This document shows, piece after piece, positions 1 to 9,833 of a DNA stretch of 20,269 nucleotides (its first letter is position 1; every line of letters starts with the position of its first letter). The notes beneath the pieces were generated by a model. It searched no databases and had not been told where the DNA came from. It saw only the letters and a list, made by a program, of their open reading frames with translations. This DNA is from Pelargonium nanum (Eukaryota > Streptophyta > Magnoliopsida > Geraniales > Geraniaceae). The position numbers were made by a program, and so were the translations under genes. The stretch is from positions 1-20,269 of the forward strand of contig JAYMTF010001984.1 in NCBI GenBank assembly GCA_036897485.1, in the 5' to 3' direction.

Positions 1-587
1 GTGGCATCTTCTAGTGTTGCCTCACCAACTTTAACATACATATGTATGATTTTATGGATGTGAGACTTCTCTAATGTGAAACTGTAACACTCACCCTCAT
101 GTGTGATTCGGATAACACTATAGAACTGCACATGAATCAAGAAGGGAGACAACATAGACAAAGCAATGCCTGAATTGAAACAAATTTTAATACCATGTTA
201 CGAAAATAAGGCGGAAAAAGTGAAACACTTTACTTAATATTATGAAGAGTAACCAAGACATGTTGGGACAAACAATTGATGCGCTTTGATTTTCCTTTGA
301 GGTTTCAGGTTCGAGCCTCACAAGAACGAGGAAGAGAATACTGATCATATTCTCTTTGATAATTTTTCATTTGGTTTTTTAACTTCACATTAACACAACA
401 ATAATTCAACTTAAGTTTGGACGGTTTGAACATGGGCCGGAAAATACTAACCCTATAAGCATGGGGGCCTTTTAGGCCAGACCCATTTTAGCCCAAGCCC
501 AGACCATGATCCATTTTGCCAGTACTATAGTTCTGGCAAGAAAAGAAACTGGGCTTGGCCCATTTGATCATTACTACTGGTGTAGTG
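1..587. other. Left flank, no gene found
   Basis: AT-rich at the left, then GC-richer with inverted stretches such as ccaagcccag (about 495) and ctgggcttgg (about 549) that may belong to another old non-autonomous element. A B box-like string, ggttcgagcct, occurs at 308-318 without other SINE features. Confidence 0.4.
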
Positions 588-798
588 TAGAGGTTGCAAA
601 ATTTAGGGTCGGGTCGGGTTAGTGAACCCTAATCCTAACCCGACTCTATAGAGTTGTAGGGTTGGTTGGGTTTTAGGCATAAATGTATTGTTTTTTACGG
701 ATATACTCGTCCCGATTTTTTTCGTTTGATAAATTAACCCGTCAGAAATGGGTTGGGTTTTAGGTAACCGACGGGCCAAGTGCATTTTACCCGCTCTA
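588..798. mobile_element. hAT-like MITE with target site duplication
   Basis: The ends are imperfect inverted repeats: the left end starts TAGAGGTTGCAAAAT, and the right end, read on the other strand, starts TAGAGCGGGTAAAAT. The interior is rich in GGGTCGGGTTGG-type sequence, seen in many plant non-autonomous hAT elements. The 7-bp sequence tgtagtg occurs directly outside both ends (581-587 and 799-805), with an eighth position that differs. This fits the 8-bp duplication of hAT transposons with one mutation. No transposase is encoded. Confidence 0.65.
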
Positions 799-994
799 TG
801 TAGTGGTCTCAAGTTTTGATAAAAACACTTCACTATCATGCAAAAACATGTACAAGCTCAAAATGTGGTCTACATAATTTTTAAGAAAACACAGCAAGAT
901 AATTAGTTTGATTTCTGCACCTAATTGCAAAAAATTTCAGAATTGATACATCTCTATACTCAATCCCAAAACACAATAACATGGAGGTCTTAAT

Positions 995-1000
995 TTTATT
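995..1000 (-). promoter_or_regulatory. Poly(A) signal of copy A
   Basis: The minus strand reads AATAAA about 35 nt beyond the stop codon of copy A. This is a canonical near-upstream polyadenylation element at a plausible distance, followed by a U-rich and A-rich stretch. Confidence 0.5.
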
Positions 1001-1035
1001 GTATGGTACATTACAAAATCTTATGTCAGTGTGTG

Positions 1036-4000
1036 CTACAATATTAAACTCAGCAGAAGGAACAGCAATGAAGAGAACATGAGGGCCAGATTGTTGTGTG
1101 AATCATTCAAGCGATTCGCTAGCGAAGGGGAAGAGACAGGACCCGGGCTCCCAACAGATGTAACGTTTTCCTTCGAGCAGCTGTAGCTGCAACGACTTGG
1201 ACGAACAACTCTATATACACCGGTGCTCGTTAGGACATAAAGGTCCTTATTGTTGTCTTCAGCAAATGAGAAAAGGTAGCCCAAAGCCGGAAGAGAAGTC
1301 CCCGGGACAGAGCTACATTGTATTGGCGAATCACGAGCACAACTGAATGGTATCTTGCTACTCGTGAAGTTTCCACTGTTTTCTGGATCCTCGGCTCCTG
1401 CCCAAATAGCCCCCGCGTATAGATCCCCGAAGATGTAGCTGAAAAACAATCAAGAGTACACAAAAGGCGGGTCACTAGCTACTCACTGAATCGTTGAAGT
1501 CCAAACGATCAACTAGCATATGTCCTCAGAAAGTCACTTTGTGGTCCTCGGGATTGAATACATTTGTAACAAGCTCGGTGCATACAATAAGTACACTTGA
1601 AATTCCTATATCTTAGCAGATAGATCTTACTAAATGTTCTAAGCAAGGGTAAGAAAATTCAACTGACCTTCCAGTCATGCAAGGATCAGTCGTGGATCGG
1701 TAGAAGTAGCCTCCCGTGATTGAGGCGGACGAGACTGAAGCAGATCCTTCATTCTTGTTCACATCAGAGTGGTTGTATCCCATTACGGGGAAAATGGGGT
1801 TGATGGAGTTTAAGGATGTGTTTCCCCCGGGGGAATCTACGGGAGTGAAGGGGTAAGGGCCCTCGTAAACACGCCACCCATAGTTTCCGCCCTTGGAGAT
1901 GAAATCCACCTCTTCATTCAGATCCTGTATGATTAAACACTGACCCTGTTAAAAATTCTAAATCCAATTCACACCCGGTCTAGAGCAAAACAAGTTCATC
2001 AAAGAGACCAACGAAACACGAACCTGCCCAACGTCTGCACAAATAAAGTATGAAGGTCTTTCTGAATCGAAACTGCAGCGCCAAGGATTTCTTAATCCTA
2101 AAGCCCAAATTTCAGGCTGCAATTCGTTGTCTTCGTTAAATGGATTATCTTCGGGTATGGAGTAATTCCCCCATAAACCAAGGTTATCAATTTCTTCGGC
2201 ACCTGAAAGTACACAAATAATAAAAGGAGAGAATCAGATTCTTTGTAACATATTAATGAACTAACCATATGCATCTAATACGAACCATATGATCAAACTA
2301 TACTCACTAGCGATGTTATCAACGTCGAGCCTCATGATCTTCCCGAGCAACGACTTCTTGTTTTGGGAGAAGTTGTAGGGATCACCCACGCCCCCGCCAT
2401 CTCCCATCATAAAGTATAGGTACCCATCTGATGGTCCAAAAAGAATCTGGCCAGCATGGTGAGATGTAAACGGAAGACCCATTGTGAAAATCCTCCTCAC
2501 TTCCACTGGTTGAGCACTTTTGGCCTGCAAAATTAGAATTCCATTAAAATCCAATCTTATACGAAAAGATCAAGAATATATGTAGTATGCATTGATGGAC
2601 ACGTACCGAGGAAGGCGGGGAAGTGGAACTATTGGCAGAATACTCTGCAACGACAGCTTGATATTGACACGGCTGGGCACCATTATCAGAACCTAGCTTC
2701 GAAGGATCACAGTCCACATCCGAATTGCACGAACACCGTCCTGCACATCCTGGCCACTTGGCTTTATCACAGTTGAATGAAGCGAAAAAACGACCATTTT
2801 GTGCAAAATTTGGATGAAATGCCATTCCCATCATCCCGAATTCAGTGTCAAAATGAACTTCATCAGTTAAATCAACAAAAGGACTGGATTCATCAAACTC
2901 CAACGTTCCTCCGGATCCCTCTTCTGGAACAGTTGCCAGCCAAATCTTGCCTTGTTGGTTAGCAAAGAAGGCACGGTTGGACCCATCTGGATGAGCAACC
3001 ATATTGAGGTACGATCCATTCCCGATTTTCTCAAGGCACAGGCCATGTGGGGGACTAGGAGTCCCGGTATCATTCAACGTGACAGGTTCACCATCGAAAC
3101 ATACCGATTCATCTGTAGATGCCCCGCCATATGCATTGCAAAAATCAGTTTTTGATTGCCAGAGTTCTGTCAGCTTAGAGAAACTAGAGTTAGCTGAAGC
3201 TCCAGCATGACCAAGTAATGATGGGGCAAACGGCGAATTTGCTATAGAAACATTTTGACATGTATCCCATACTTTGGAGCAAAAGTTATTCAACGCCCGG
3301 CTAGATTGGGATGAATTTGCTGAAACAGTGGAGTTGCATAGCACGGGGACTGGCCGGGGTTCATTCTCAATAGTAAATAGCTCTGCCGAATATGGATCAC
3401 ACCTCTATAAATCAGGAAAGAACAAGAAAACTGAAAATTCAGATGAAGACAATTATTGTTCTTAAAGCACACATATCATGTTACTATCAAGCTACTACCA
3501 GTTCAATTACCAAATTGAGAAACCAGGTGTGGTTTGGTTTTGGATAGTCTTAGTTTAAGGGATTAATAGAATTAGAACCTGTCCAACGCAAGTAATCGAT
3601 CACACAGCCTACATATAATTCAATGCACTATCATAGACAAAGATAAGTTTCAAGCCTAACATGTCATCATCCTAAGACTAGAAATATAATTGCATTAAAG
3701 CTTAAGTTGAAAAGAATTACAGTTTGTAAGAAAAGGTCCAATAATGAGGCTGCCATTATTCAATCAATAAATGGGTAGATGCAAGATTTGAAATTTGAAA
3801 ACACATTAGAGAGAGAGAGAACAAAGACTTACTGCACAGAGGATTGATTTCAGTAGAGAAGCACATCCAATGTCAGAGATGTTCAAGCCTTGAAACTGTT
3901 TCTGCACTTGCAGATCTTCAGTGGAGTTGCAGCATACACTCCCATTGTAAGGACAGAATTTCAATGGTGTTGTTAAGGTAACAGGTGCCCCTGAAACAAT

Positions 4001-4177
4001 CAATCAAAACAATAGAAATCAATTGCAAAACTAAACAAATATGATGAAGAAGACAGTGGAAGAGATGAACCTACATGAATCAGTACACAAAGGATGTGAA
4101 GAGGAAGGGTTAAGAAGCAGCTGGAAGCTAGATATGAAGATGAAAAAAGCAAGAACACCTCTCATCATGCAAAACAT
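1036..4177 (-). CDS. HIPL1: HIPL-type GPI-anchored protein, tandem copy A (complete, 7 exons)
   Basis: Exons in order of transcription: 4177-4075, 3990-3833, 3404-2607, 2524-2308, 2202-2024, 1924-1668 and 1438-1036. All introns are GT/AG, with phases 1,0,0,1,0,2, and the joined frame gives 704 aa, close to the roughly 700 aa usual for plant HIPL1/HIPL2. Residues 1-28 form a signal peptide starting at the first of three in-frame ATGs. Residues about 30-200 are a cysteine-rich, folate-receptor-like region (FCPYNGSVCC, then VLCNS and VWDTC). Residues about 210-640 are the glucose/sorbosone dehydrogenase (soluble quinoprotein) beta-propeller. They contain HHAGQILFGP with the candidate catalytic His near 376, GDGGGVGDP near 394, ALGLRNPW near 463 and DVGQ at 482-485. 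The tail ends in about 17 hydrophobic residues after small polar residues (LNDSHNN), which fits a GPI signal, so the protein probably sits outside the plasma membrane. The substrate is unknown; HIPL1 versus HIPL2 orthology is not settled here. Confidence 0.93.
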
Positions 4178-4361
4178 ATGTTGCTAACCCCAGAGACCAA
4201 GCCACTCCTTTTTATGTCAACAGCAGAATTTTGAAGAGTATGATACAGAATTGACTCCCTACCATACACAATTTACAGATATAAACTTTCTGGGTTTTGA
4301 ATATGCTACCCACTACCAAGTCTTCTATCTTCCTGTCCTGTCTTAGTGGTCTATCCACATC

Positions 4362-4366
<5 letters not shown>

Positions 4367-4432
<66 letters not shown>
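4367..4432. repeat. Compound microsatellite (CT)16(AT)17
   Basis: An uninterrupted CT run at 4367-4398 passes directly into an AT run at 4399-4432. On the coding strand of copy A it reads (AT)n(AG)n about 190-255 bp upstream of the start codon, so it lies in the promoter or 5' leader. The AT part could present TATA-like sequence and the AG part a GAGA-type tract; both roles are inference. Confidence 0.95.
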
Positions 4433-4435
<3 letters not shown>

Positions 4436-5438
4436 AATCAAGATTGAAGCTTTTTTTATTGAGCCTACCAGAAAGTAGATCATTTTTCATATCTTTCTAT
4501 CCCTACACATCAAGCCCATCCAACTCACTGCCAGAATTATATTGATTTCTCTCTCCATTCATATGAATTTTCAGAATAAAAATTGATTCCAGTCTTCTCC
4601 TTCCTTCTCTGCAGTCATTTACTTTCCAACTGCAAAGATAGGCTATGAGCCAGTAACTTTAAAGGCATCAATAGGGCAGCAAACATGGTTGACTTTTTTG
4701 CTGAATTGCTGATGTAAATTAATGGGTAGGTGGTTGAGAAAAATGGCAAAAGAGCCTCCCTAACCCTAAGGTTTGCCCTGAAAAGCAAGATGGAAACAGT
4801 ATCTTGGTTGGTTCAATGTGTCTTGTGCCCACATTGATTGCCTTGGTGGGTGGAGTGATCCTAAATAAAGCACCACAGTTTCTTAAATATGAACACAAAC
4901 CCACTTGCATTTGACCCTCAATAAAGCATGAAAGGGCAGTGATGACATCAAATTGCAGAAACAAACAAGCAAACAAGATATATATGAGGATTAACATGTT
5001 GTTTATGTAGGTAAATTTATAGGGTCATCACATGGGTCATCACAACTCATCAATCATCAATGATATAGTATTCAAATCATTTTATATTCAAATAATGGGG
5101 AAAGAATTCAATGGGTCAAAGTCTTGAGCCATGCCTGCCCACAACTTTTTACTCTTTTTAAAATGAAAATTGAGGTTTGGCTTGGAATGCTTTTTGGAGC
5201 TGTTTTGACAAAACAAAAGTAGACAAATGGGTAATAATCCATCTGAATTTACCAGAATTGAAAGTTGAACAAGTCAAATTCAGAAGAAAATAAAATAAAA
5301 TAAAAAGTACCTGGAGAGGATATGGGTCCCTTGGGGTTGTTGCATGGTTGGTGTACAGACACAATTCTTATCCATAGATGTTTTGTTTGTTTCTCTCAGA
5401 CTCAGTAACATATGTGATGATGAGTAAATTTAAGGTCC

Positions 5439-5460
5439 ATCTCTCTCTCTCTCTCTCTCT
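5439..5460. repeat. CT microsatellite between short direct repeats
   Basis: An uninterrupted (CT)11 tract. The segment aatttaaggtccatctct occurs before it and again about 40 bp later, suggesting a local slippage duplication that included part of the tract. Confidence 0.8.
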
Positions 5461-5938
5461 TTTGAAGGAAATTTAAGGTCCATCTCTTTGTCTTTATGGA
5501 GATTTAAGAATGAATTTCTTTAACATATTTCCGGAATTGGTGCCTTCGATCTTCAGCTTTAGATCATCCACAGCTGACAGGAACAATTTTCTACCCTAAA
5601 GCGCCCCAATTTTACAAACAACTGGTTGACTGTGGGAACCCAACAGTGAACTTAACTTCTGCAGCCTATTAGTTTTGTTGTTACAAAAGAAGTGCGATGT
5701 TAATTTATTATTTTAAATCGGACGATAAAAAAATGGTTTACATTTAGGATTGGATTGTTCTTCAGTTGATATCAGCATCACTTCTGGCTCATCTCGTTCA
5801 ATCAACTTGCAGACGACGTACTATCATCTTCGTCTTCAATATTTGCTAATTTGTGAGAGTATGTTTACTACGGATAGATTAGTTCTTTTCAAGTTTTTCT
5901 TGTCTTAAACTGTTTAATAATTTTAGTTGTTATATTAG

Positions 5939-6343
5939 TTGTTATATTTTGTTTTTTACTCCCTTGGTGGAGTTTGCGGTCTATCTTTCCTTGTTGGAAG
6001 TTTAGTTTTGTCTTCCCTTGCTGGAAGTTTAATTTTGTCTTCCCGTGTTGAAAGTTTTGTTTTGTCTTCCCTTGTTGGAAATGGTTTTGTGGCGGGCTTT
6101 GATACATCTCAAGTCGTAGAAGTTGTGCAAATCGAAGGGGAGGATAAAATCAGTGCCTTCGGTTTGATTGTGGGTGATATCTCGAATCTTGCTGAGCATA
6201 AAGCTAGTATAGATTTTGGTTTTGTTAGTAAGTCTACGAATCATGCGACTTATGTTACAACTAGGTCGTAGTGTTCTATGTCAGGCTTGGAGGAGTGAGT
6301 AGACTATTTCATATTTGTAATGTTTGATCTATCATTAATATAA
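5939..6343 (+). pseudogene. Decayed RNase H-like (RVT_3) 3' end of a plant LINE
   Basis: The plus-strand frame from about 6090 reads FDTSQVVEVVQ, then FGLIVGDISNLAEH and FGFVSKSTNHATYV. This is the pattern of the C-terminal half of plant retroelement RNase H-like domains (DS-x-QVV ... D-x-x-x-L ... F-V-x-R-x-x-N-x-x-A). The frame stops at 6269 (TAG), continues recognisably (SMSGLEE), then meets TGA at 6296, where a Trp codon would be expected, and TAA at 6341. The N-terminal half of the domain, with the first catalytic acids, is absent; in its place is a 27-bp tandem repeat read as a 9-residue repeat. A run of 14 A follows at 6358-6371, as expected for a LINE or retroposed 3' end. I could not locate the 5' border or a target duplication. 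Confidence 0.6.
5958..6092 (+). repeat. 27-bp minisatellite, about five units
   Basis: Five consecutive units start at 5958, 5985, 6012, 6039 and 6066. Each resembles cttcccttgttggaagttta followed by gttttgt. Units 2-4 differ from each other at a few positions and the first unit is the most diverged. Because 27 is a multiple of 3, the frame is kept and reads as a 9-residue repeat such as SLVGSLVLS. Confidence 0.85.
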
Positions 6344-6443
6344 TACAATGTTACTTTAAAAAAAAAAAAAAGGATTAGAAGACCAATCCATCTAGACAAG
6401 TGACAAAGAGACTGAATACCAAACTAATCCGAAAATATAAAAA

Positions 6444-6814
6444 GGTAAAAGACTCAATTTGGTCCTCGAACTTTGGTGTTTTAACCCGATTTTGTCCCTA
6501 AACTTTGTTTAACCAAAATTAGTCTTTGAACTTTCACATTTTGACCCAACTTGGTCCATGAACTTTGTTTTGACCCAAAAAACTTTCAAATATTGACGCA
6601 AAATGGTCCTTGCCTTCAAAGCTTAAATCAAAAGTTCAGTGACCAAATTGGGTCCATATTTGAAAGTTCAGGGATCATTTTGGTCCAAAACAAAGTTCAT
6701 GGACTAAATTGGGTCAAAATGTGAAAGTTCAAAGACTAATTTTGGTTAAACAAAGTTCAGGAACCAAATTGAGTCAAAACAAGAAAGTTCAGAAACCAAA
6801 TTGGGTCTTTTACC
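6444..6814. mobile_element. Foldback/MITE-like element with about 170-bp arms
   Basis: The left end reads ggtaaaagactcaatttggt and the right end, reverse-complemented, reads ggtaaaagacccaatttggt. The match continues almost to the centre (about 6610-6640), including the identical inner block tttaaccaaaattagtcttt followed by gaactttcac. Each arm is itself built of degenerate units of the type TTTGGTCC-TGAACTTT. The 7-bp sequence ataaaaa directly borders both ends (6437-6443 and 6815-6821), a possible target duplication, though weak because it is A-rich. No coding capacity. Confidence 0.8.
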
Positions 6815-6967
6815 ATAAAAAAAAATGTTACTACTAAACTGAGCCAGAAAATATACGTGTTTTATGTGACTAGTTCGTAAAGTGTATGTGATTTAAGTGA
6901 CAAGTTCGTAAAAACTGTGTGTAGTTAAAAAAAAACTAAACTACCTTAATAACAAATATATGCTAAC

Positions 6968-7068
6968 TCGTGGGTTCAAATCCCAATGCGTCGGGTGGGG
7001 TGACGTGAAATTTGGGTTAAAAGGGGAGAGCTACCCCCTGTTGTGTAACTCAACTTAAAAAAAAAAAA
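6968..7068 (+). mobile_element. 5'-truncated tRNA-derived SINE with target duplication
   Basis: The body contains a good Pol III B box (ggttcaaatcc, 6973-6983) near its left end and ends in a run of A. It is flanked by a 17-bp direct repeat, aacaaatatatgctaac at 6951-6967 and aacaaatatacgctaac at 7069-7085, with one mismatch; the second copy shares its first A residues with the tail. No A box remains, so the element is probably 5'-truncated and inert. Confidence 0.65.
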
Positions 7069-7085
7069 AACAAATATACGCTAAC

Positions 7086-8741
7086 ACGAGCTAGTGTTGT
7101 CGCCTTAATCTTGAGTCTAACTTCTTCCCGACTCTTTGGATGCCCTGATTAGCCTTGCAATAACATAATTCAACATGGATATATGGGATGCAAATAATTG
7201 ATGGCATCAATTATAACTATTAAAATACATAGCATGTGAACAATTTTAAATGCATAGTCCAATAAACTATTCCTATTTCCCATGTGATGTGCAAGCCCTA
7301 GCCGGCTGTTGTGCTGACCAAATAAATGACGAGTCTTCATTATTTGTCAACTTTCTAGTTGATTACTACTAATTAGTTCGTAATTACATATTTACTATCA
7401 TACCATATACTACATTTTTAGATTCCTAAACCACAAATAGGAAGGCTTGACTGATTAATATATACTAAAAGAAACTTGTAGATATGAAAACTTTGTGTAA
7501 CTTTGATTACATCTCTATCACTTCACGTGTACAAAAACAATTGATATTGATGAGCTATTGCACTTTAAAAAATTTCATTTAAAACTATTCTCTTGCTTGT
7601 ACATACAAGTTGTATAATTAGGTTGACAATTTCCTCCAACAACATAGTAGGACATGGAATTCTCAATTCAAAAGAATACGAGAAAACGATTTTATTTTTT
7701 ATCTTATGAGATGGAGATGGGGATCCCAAATTTCTTCTCGTCGAGAATAATATATATATATATATATTTTTGTACAGAAAGGTGCCGAAATCCTATCTTG
7801 CAACGGCATAAGGAACCTATACAAGATATATATATACAAGCTTGAACAAGGAATCAATAGTGTTCAGGAAAGAGACAAAGTCTCTTAACCCTAGCCTAGT
7901 CGAGAATAATAATTACAAACAGTACTTTATTCATTAATTCAAAAGGAATGAACATAATACAATGATCCTTACTAAAGAATTGATAATAGTTACATGGTAA
8001 CAATTGAGAGTTGCTGGTAGATATGAAGATACTTAGTGTTTCGAAGGTTCGACCATAAGTTGATGAACATTGTCTATTAGAACGTTCTCAGGGCCTCGAG
8101 CTACAACACCAAGTTCTTTGCAACGGTTTCAAAATTGAACGGTGTTCGAAGATGGTGAGGTAGGGTCGTTGTGATTTGATTTTTTCGTCTCTTGCGATGG
8201 ATAATTATTCGATCGAAATCCTAATAATTTGAGGAATACAATAGCAAAAATCTAGTTTAAGGAAGTTGGATAGCAAAACTAGAAGTTGCCTGCACAATAA
8301 ATCTTTCCAAAAGAAGATAAAAGGGATTAATGCACAATTTTAAGCTAAGAAAACAAAAGTGCCTTTGTATTGACTTTTTTTATTTTTCCGCGTGACAAAC
8401 ATACCCTGCGTGTACATCCACAAAAGTGAAACCTACCTTCACGAACAAGGCAGCTTCTCTGCTTTAATTTGTTTCTGCAAATGTGTTGCTGATAGACCAA
8501 TATTGAAGAATAAATTGTACGTTACGCCCATATCTAGTTCTCAAGTTTTCCGATTAGATTAATTTAATAATAAAACCTTAAAGCTATAAAGAACAAGTTC
8601 TAATCTTATTGAGTTTCCATCTTGAGATACATGAACCACAAAATTAGTAATTTACGATCCAATTTGATGTTATCGAATTAACGTACCATTTGTATATTAC
8701 TTTTGATTTTACATATTTTTTATAAGCTCATATATGTAACC
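7086..8741. other. AT-rich spacer without a recognisable gene
   Basis: No coding frame with family resemblance was found on either strand. It contains a short (TA)n tract at about 7749-7766 and a 12-bp direct repeat, gtcgagaataat, at about 7740 and 7899. This might bound a small insertion, but no TIR or A-tail supports it. Confidence 0.5.
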
Positions 8742-9330
8742 TATGGTTTAGGCTTTCACTATTACACCATTATATATAGTCACTTTATCTTATAAGTTTT
8801 CAATGTTAAATCAGGGATCTTTATGGTTTGGCCTTTCACTATTGCACCATTATATGTAGTCAATTTATCTTATAAGTTTTCAGTGTTAAAAAGGGGTCTT
8901 TTAAATCGGCACTCCCCCCGTGTAGGTACCATTATATGTAGCTAATGGCTTGGGCTTTCGCTATTGCACTATTATATGTAATCACTTTATCTTATAAGTT
9001 TCCAATGTTAAATCAGGTGCCTTTTAAATCGGCATTCCACTCACATGTAGGTATTTTTGCCTGTCAATTTGCAAGCGGGCCGAAAACCACAAGAGAATGT
9101 CACATGTAGGAGGTATTTTTCTTCCCCTCACACGGGCCACTGCATGCATGTCCCTCACATTGTAGGTATTTTACTTCTGCATGTGAGTCATTTTAGGCAT
9201 GTCCATCTGCAAGCGGTCGGAGACCACGGGGGGAGGCGTCATAAACGGGCCCAACTCTGTGGACCAAAATCAGCTTTGCTTCAGCAGAGACTCGTAACCG
9301 AGATCTTACAGAGAACCCAAAGTGTTTAAA
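8742..9330. repeat. Nested LTR-like repeat region
   Basis: Three diverged direct units begin near 8742, 8823 and 8944. Each carries versions of atggtttgggctttcactat, then ttgcaccattatatgtagtc and tttatcttataagttttcaa. To the right, tcacatgtaggtattttt recurs near 9041, 9100 and 9154, and gcaagcggNcNgaNaccac recurs near 9070 and 9210. The base composition becomes more GC-rich than the surroundings. The pattern suggests the remnant of a long terminal repeat or several overlapping copies of one repeat. No gag or pol coding sequence is present. Confidence 0.5.
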
Positions 9331-9833
9331 CCGCTTGATCCAACAAATTTTGTTATACTACAACATATTAGCAACTCTATTACATTAAAATAAAAGTTGA
9401 GATTTGGTGGTCAGTTTTATCACAAACTGATGCTATGTCAATTTCAAAAAGTCTAACTTTAGGTGCTCCTATAGGTGGTCTTCCTAGCTCTTGCGTTAAA
9501 TGATTGTGTCATCACAGAATACTAGGACAAAATGTCTTAGATATTGTTTGAGTACATGATTCAATAAAGTTTGAAAACTTTGAGAATCTAGCAAAATGTA
9601 GGTTGTTCATTTTTACCTGTTTATTACCTATAAAAAATAAATGAGTCAAATGAATTCAAAACGAACATGAACCAATTATTAAACATGTTGGGTTAGTTAA
9701 TTTGGGTATTTGCATGCAAGCTTGCTCACTCAATTATATTGCAAGATTGGTGGATCCAATAAAATGGTTTCTGGCCCTTACACTTTACAAGAGCAACCAA
9801 ACTAATGTACACACCCAAGAACATAACACAATC
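9331..9833. other. 3' flank of copy B, nothing recognised
   Basis: This is AT-rich sequence between the LTR-like repeats and the stop codon of copy B. It should contain the 3' UTR of copy B, but no canonical AATAAA on the minus strand lies near the stop. Confidence 0.4.

Larger units (their letters stand above)
4178..5938. other. Upstream region of copy A and spacer, no gene found
   Basis: This holds the probable 5' leader and promoter of copy A, including the compound microsatellite. Other simple repeats are AAAAT-type at about 5285-5305 and a CT run at 5439-5460. An 18-bp direct repeat (aatttaaggtccatctct) flanks the second CT run at about 5428 and 5469. No open frame here resembles a known protein. 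Confidence 0.6.

Noticed and set aside
308..318. Pol III B box-like string ggttcgagcct as a tRNA or SINE
   Set aside because: There is no cloverleaf, A box, A-tail or flanking duplication, so it is insufficient for a call.
495..560. Inverted ccaagcccag / ctgggcttgg as a separate transposon
   Set aside because: The stems are only about 10 bp and no matching outer ends or target duplication could be found.
603..839. Minus-strand 78-codon open frame
   Set aside because: It lies inside the hAT-like MITE and its GGGTCGGGTT repeats; the translation is low-complexity and resembles no family.
4212..4545. Open frames on both strands across the CT/AT microsatellite
   Set aside because: They are read through dinucleotide repeats (Ser-Leu, Ile-Tyr and Arg-Glu runs) and have no other support.
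7740..7910. Insertion bounded by the direct repeat gtcgagaataat
   Set aside because: The 12-bp repeat is real, but the interior has no TIR, A-tail or known motif, so a chance or simple duplication is as likely.
9057..9329. Plus-strand 90-codon open frame
   Set aside because: It lies in the nested repeat region, contains duplicated motifs and shows no family resemblance.
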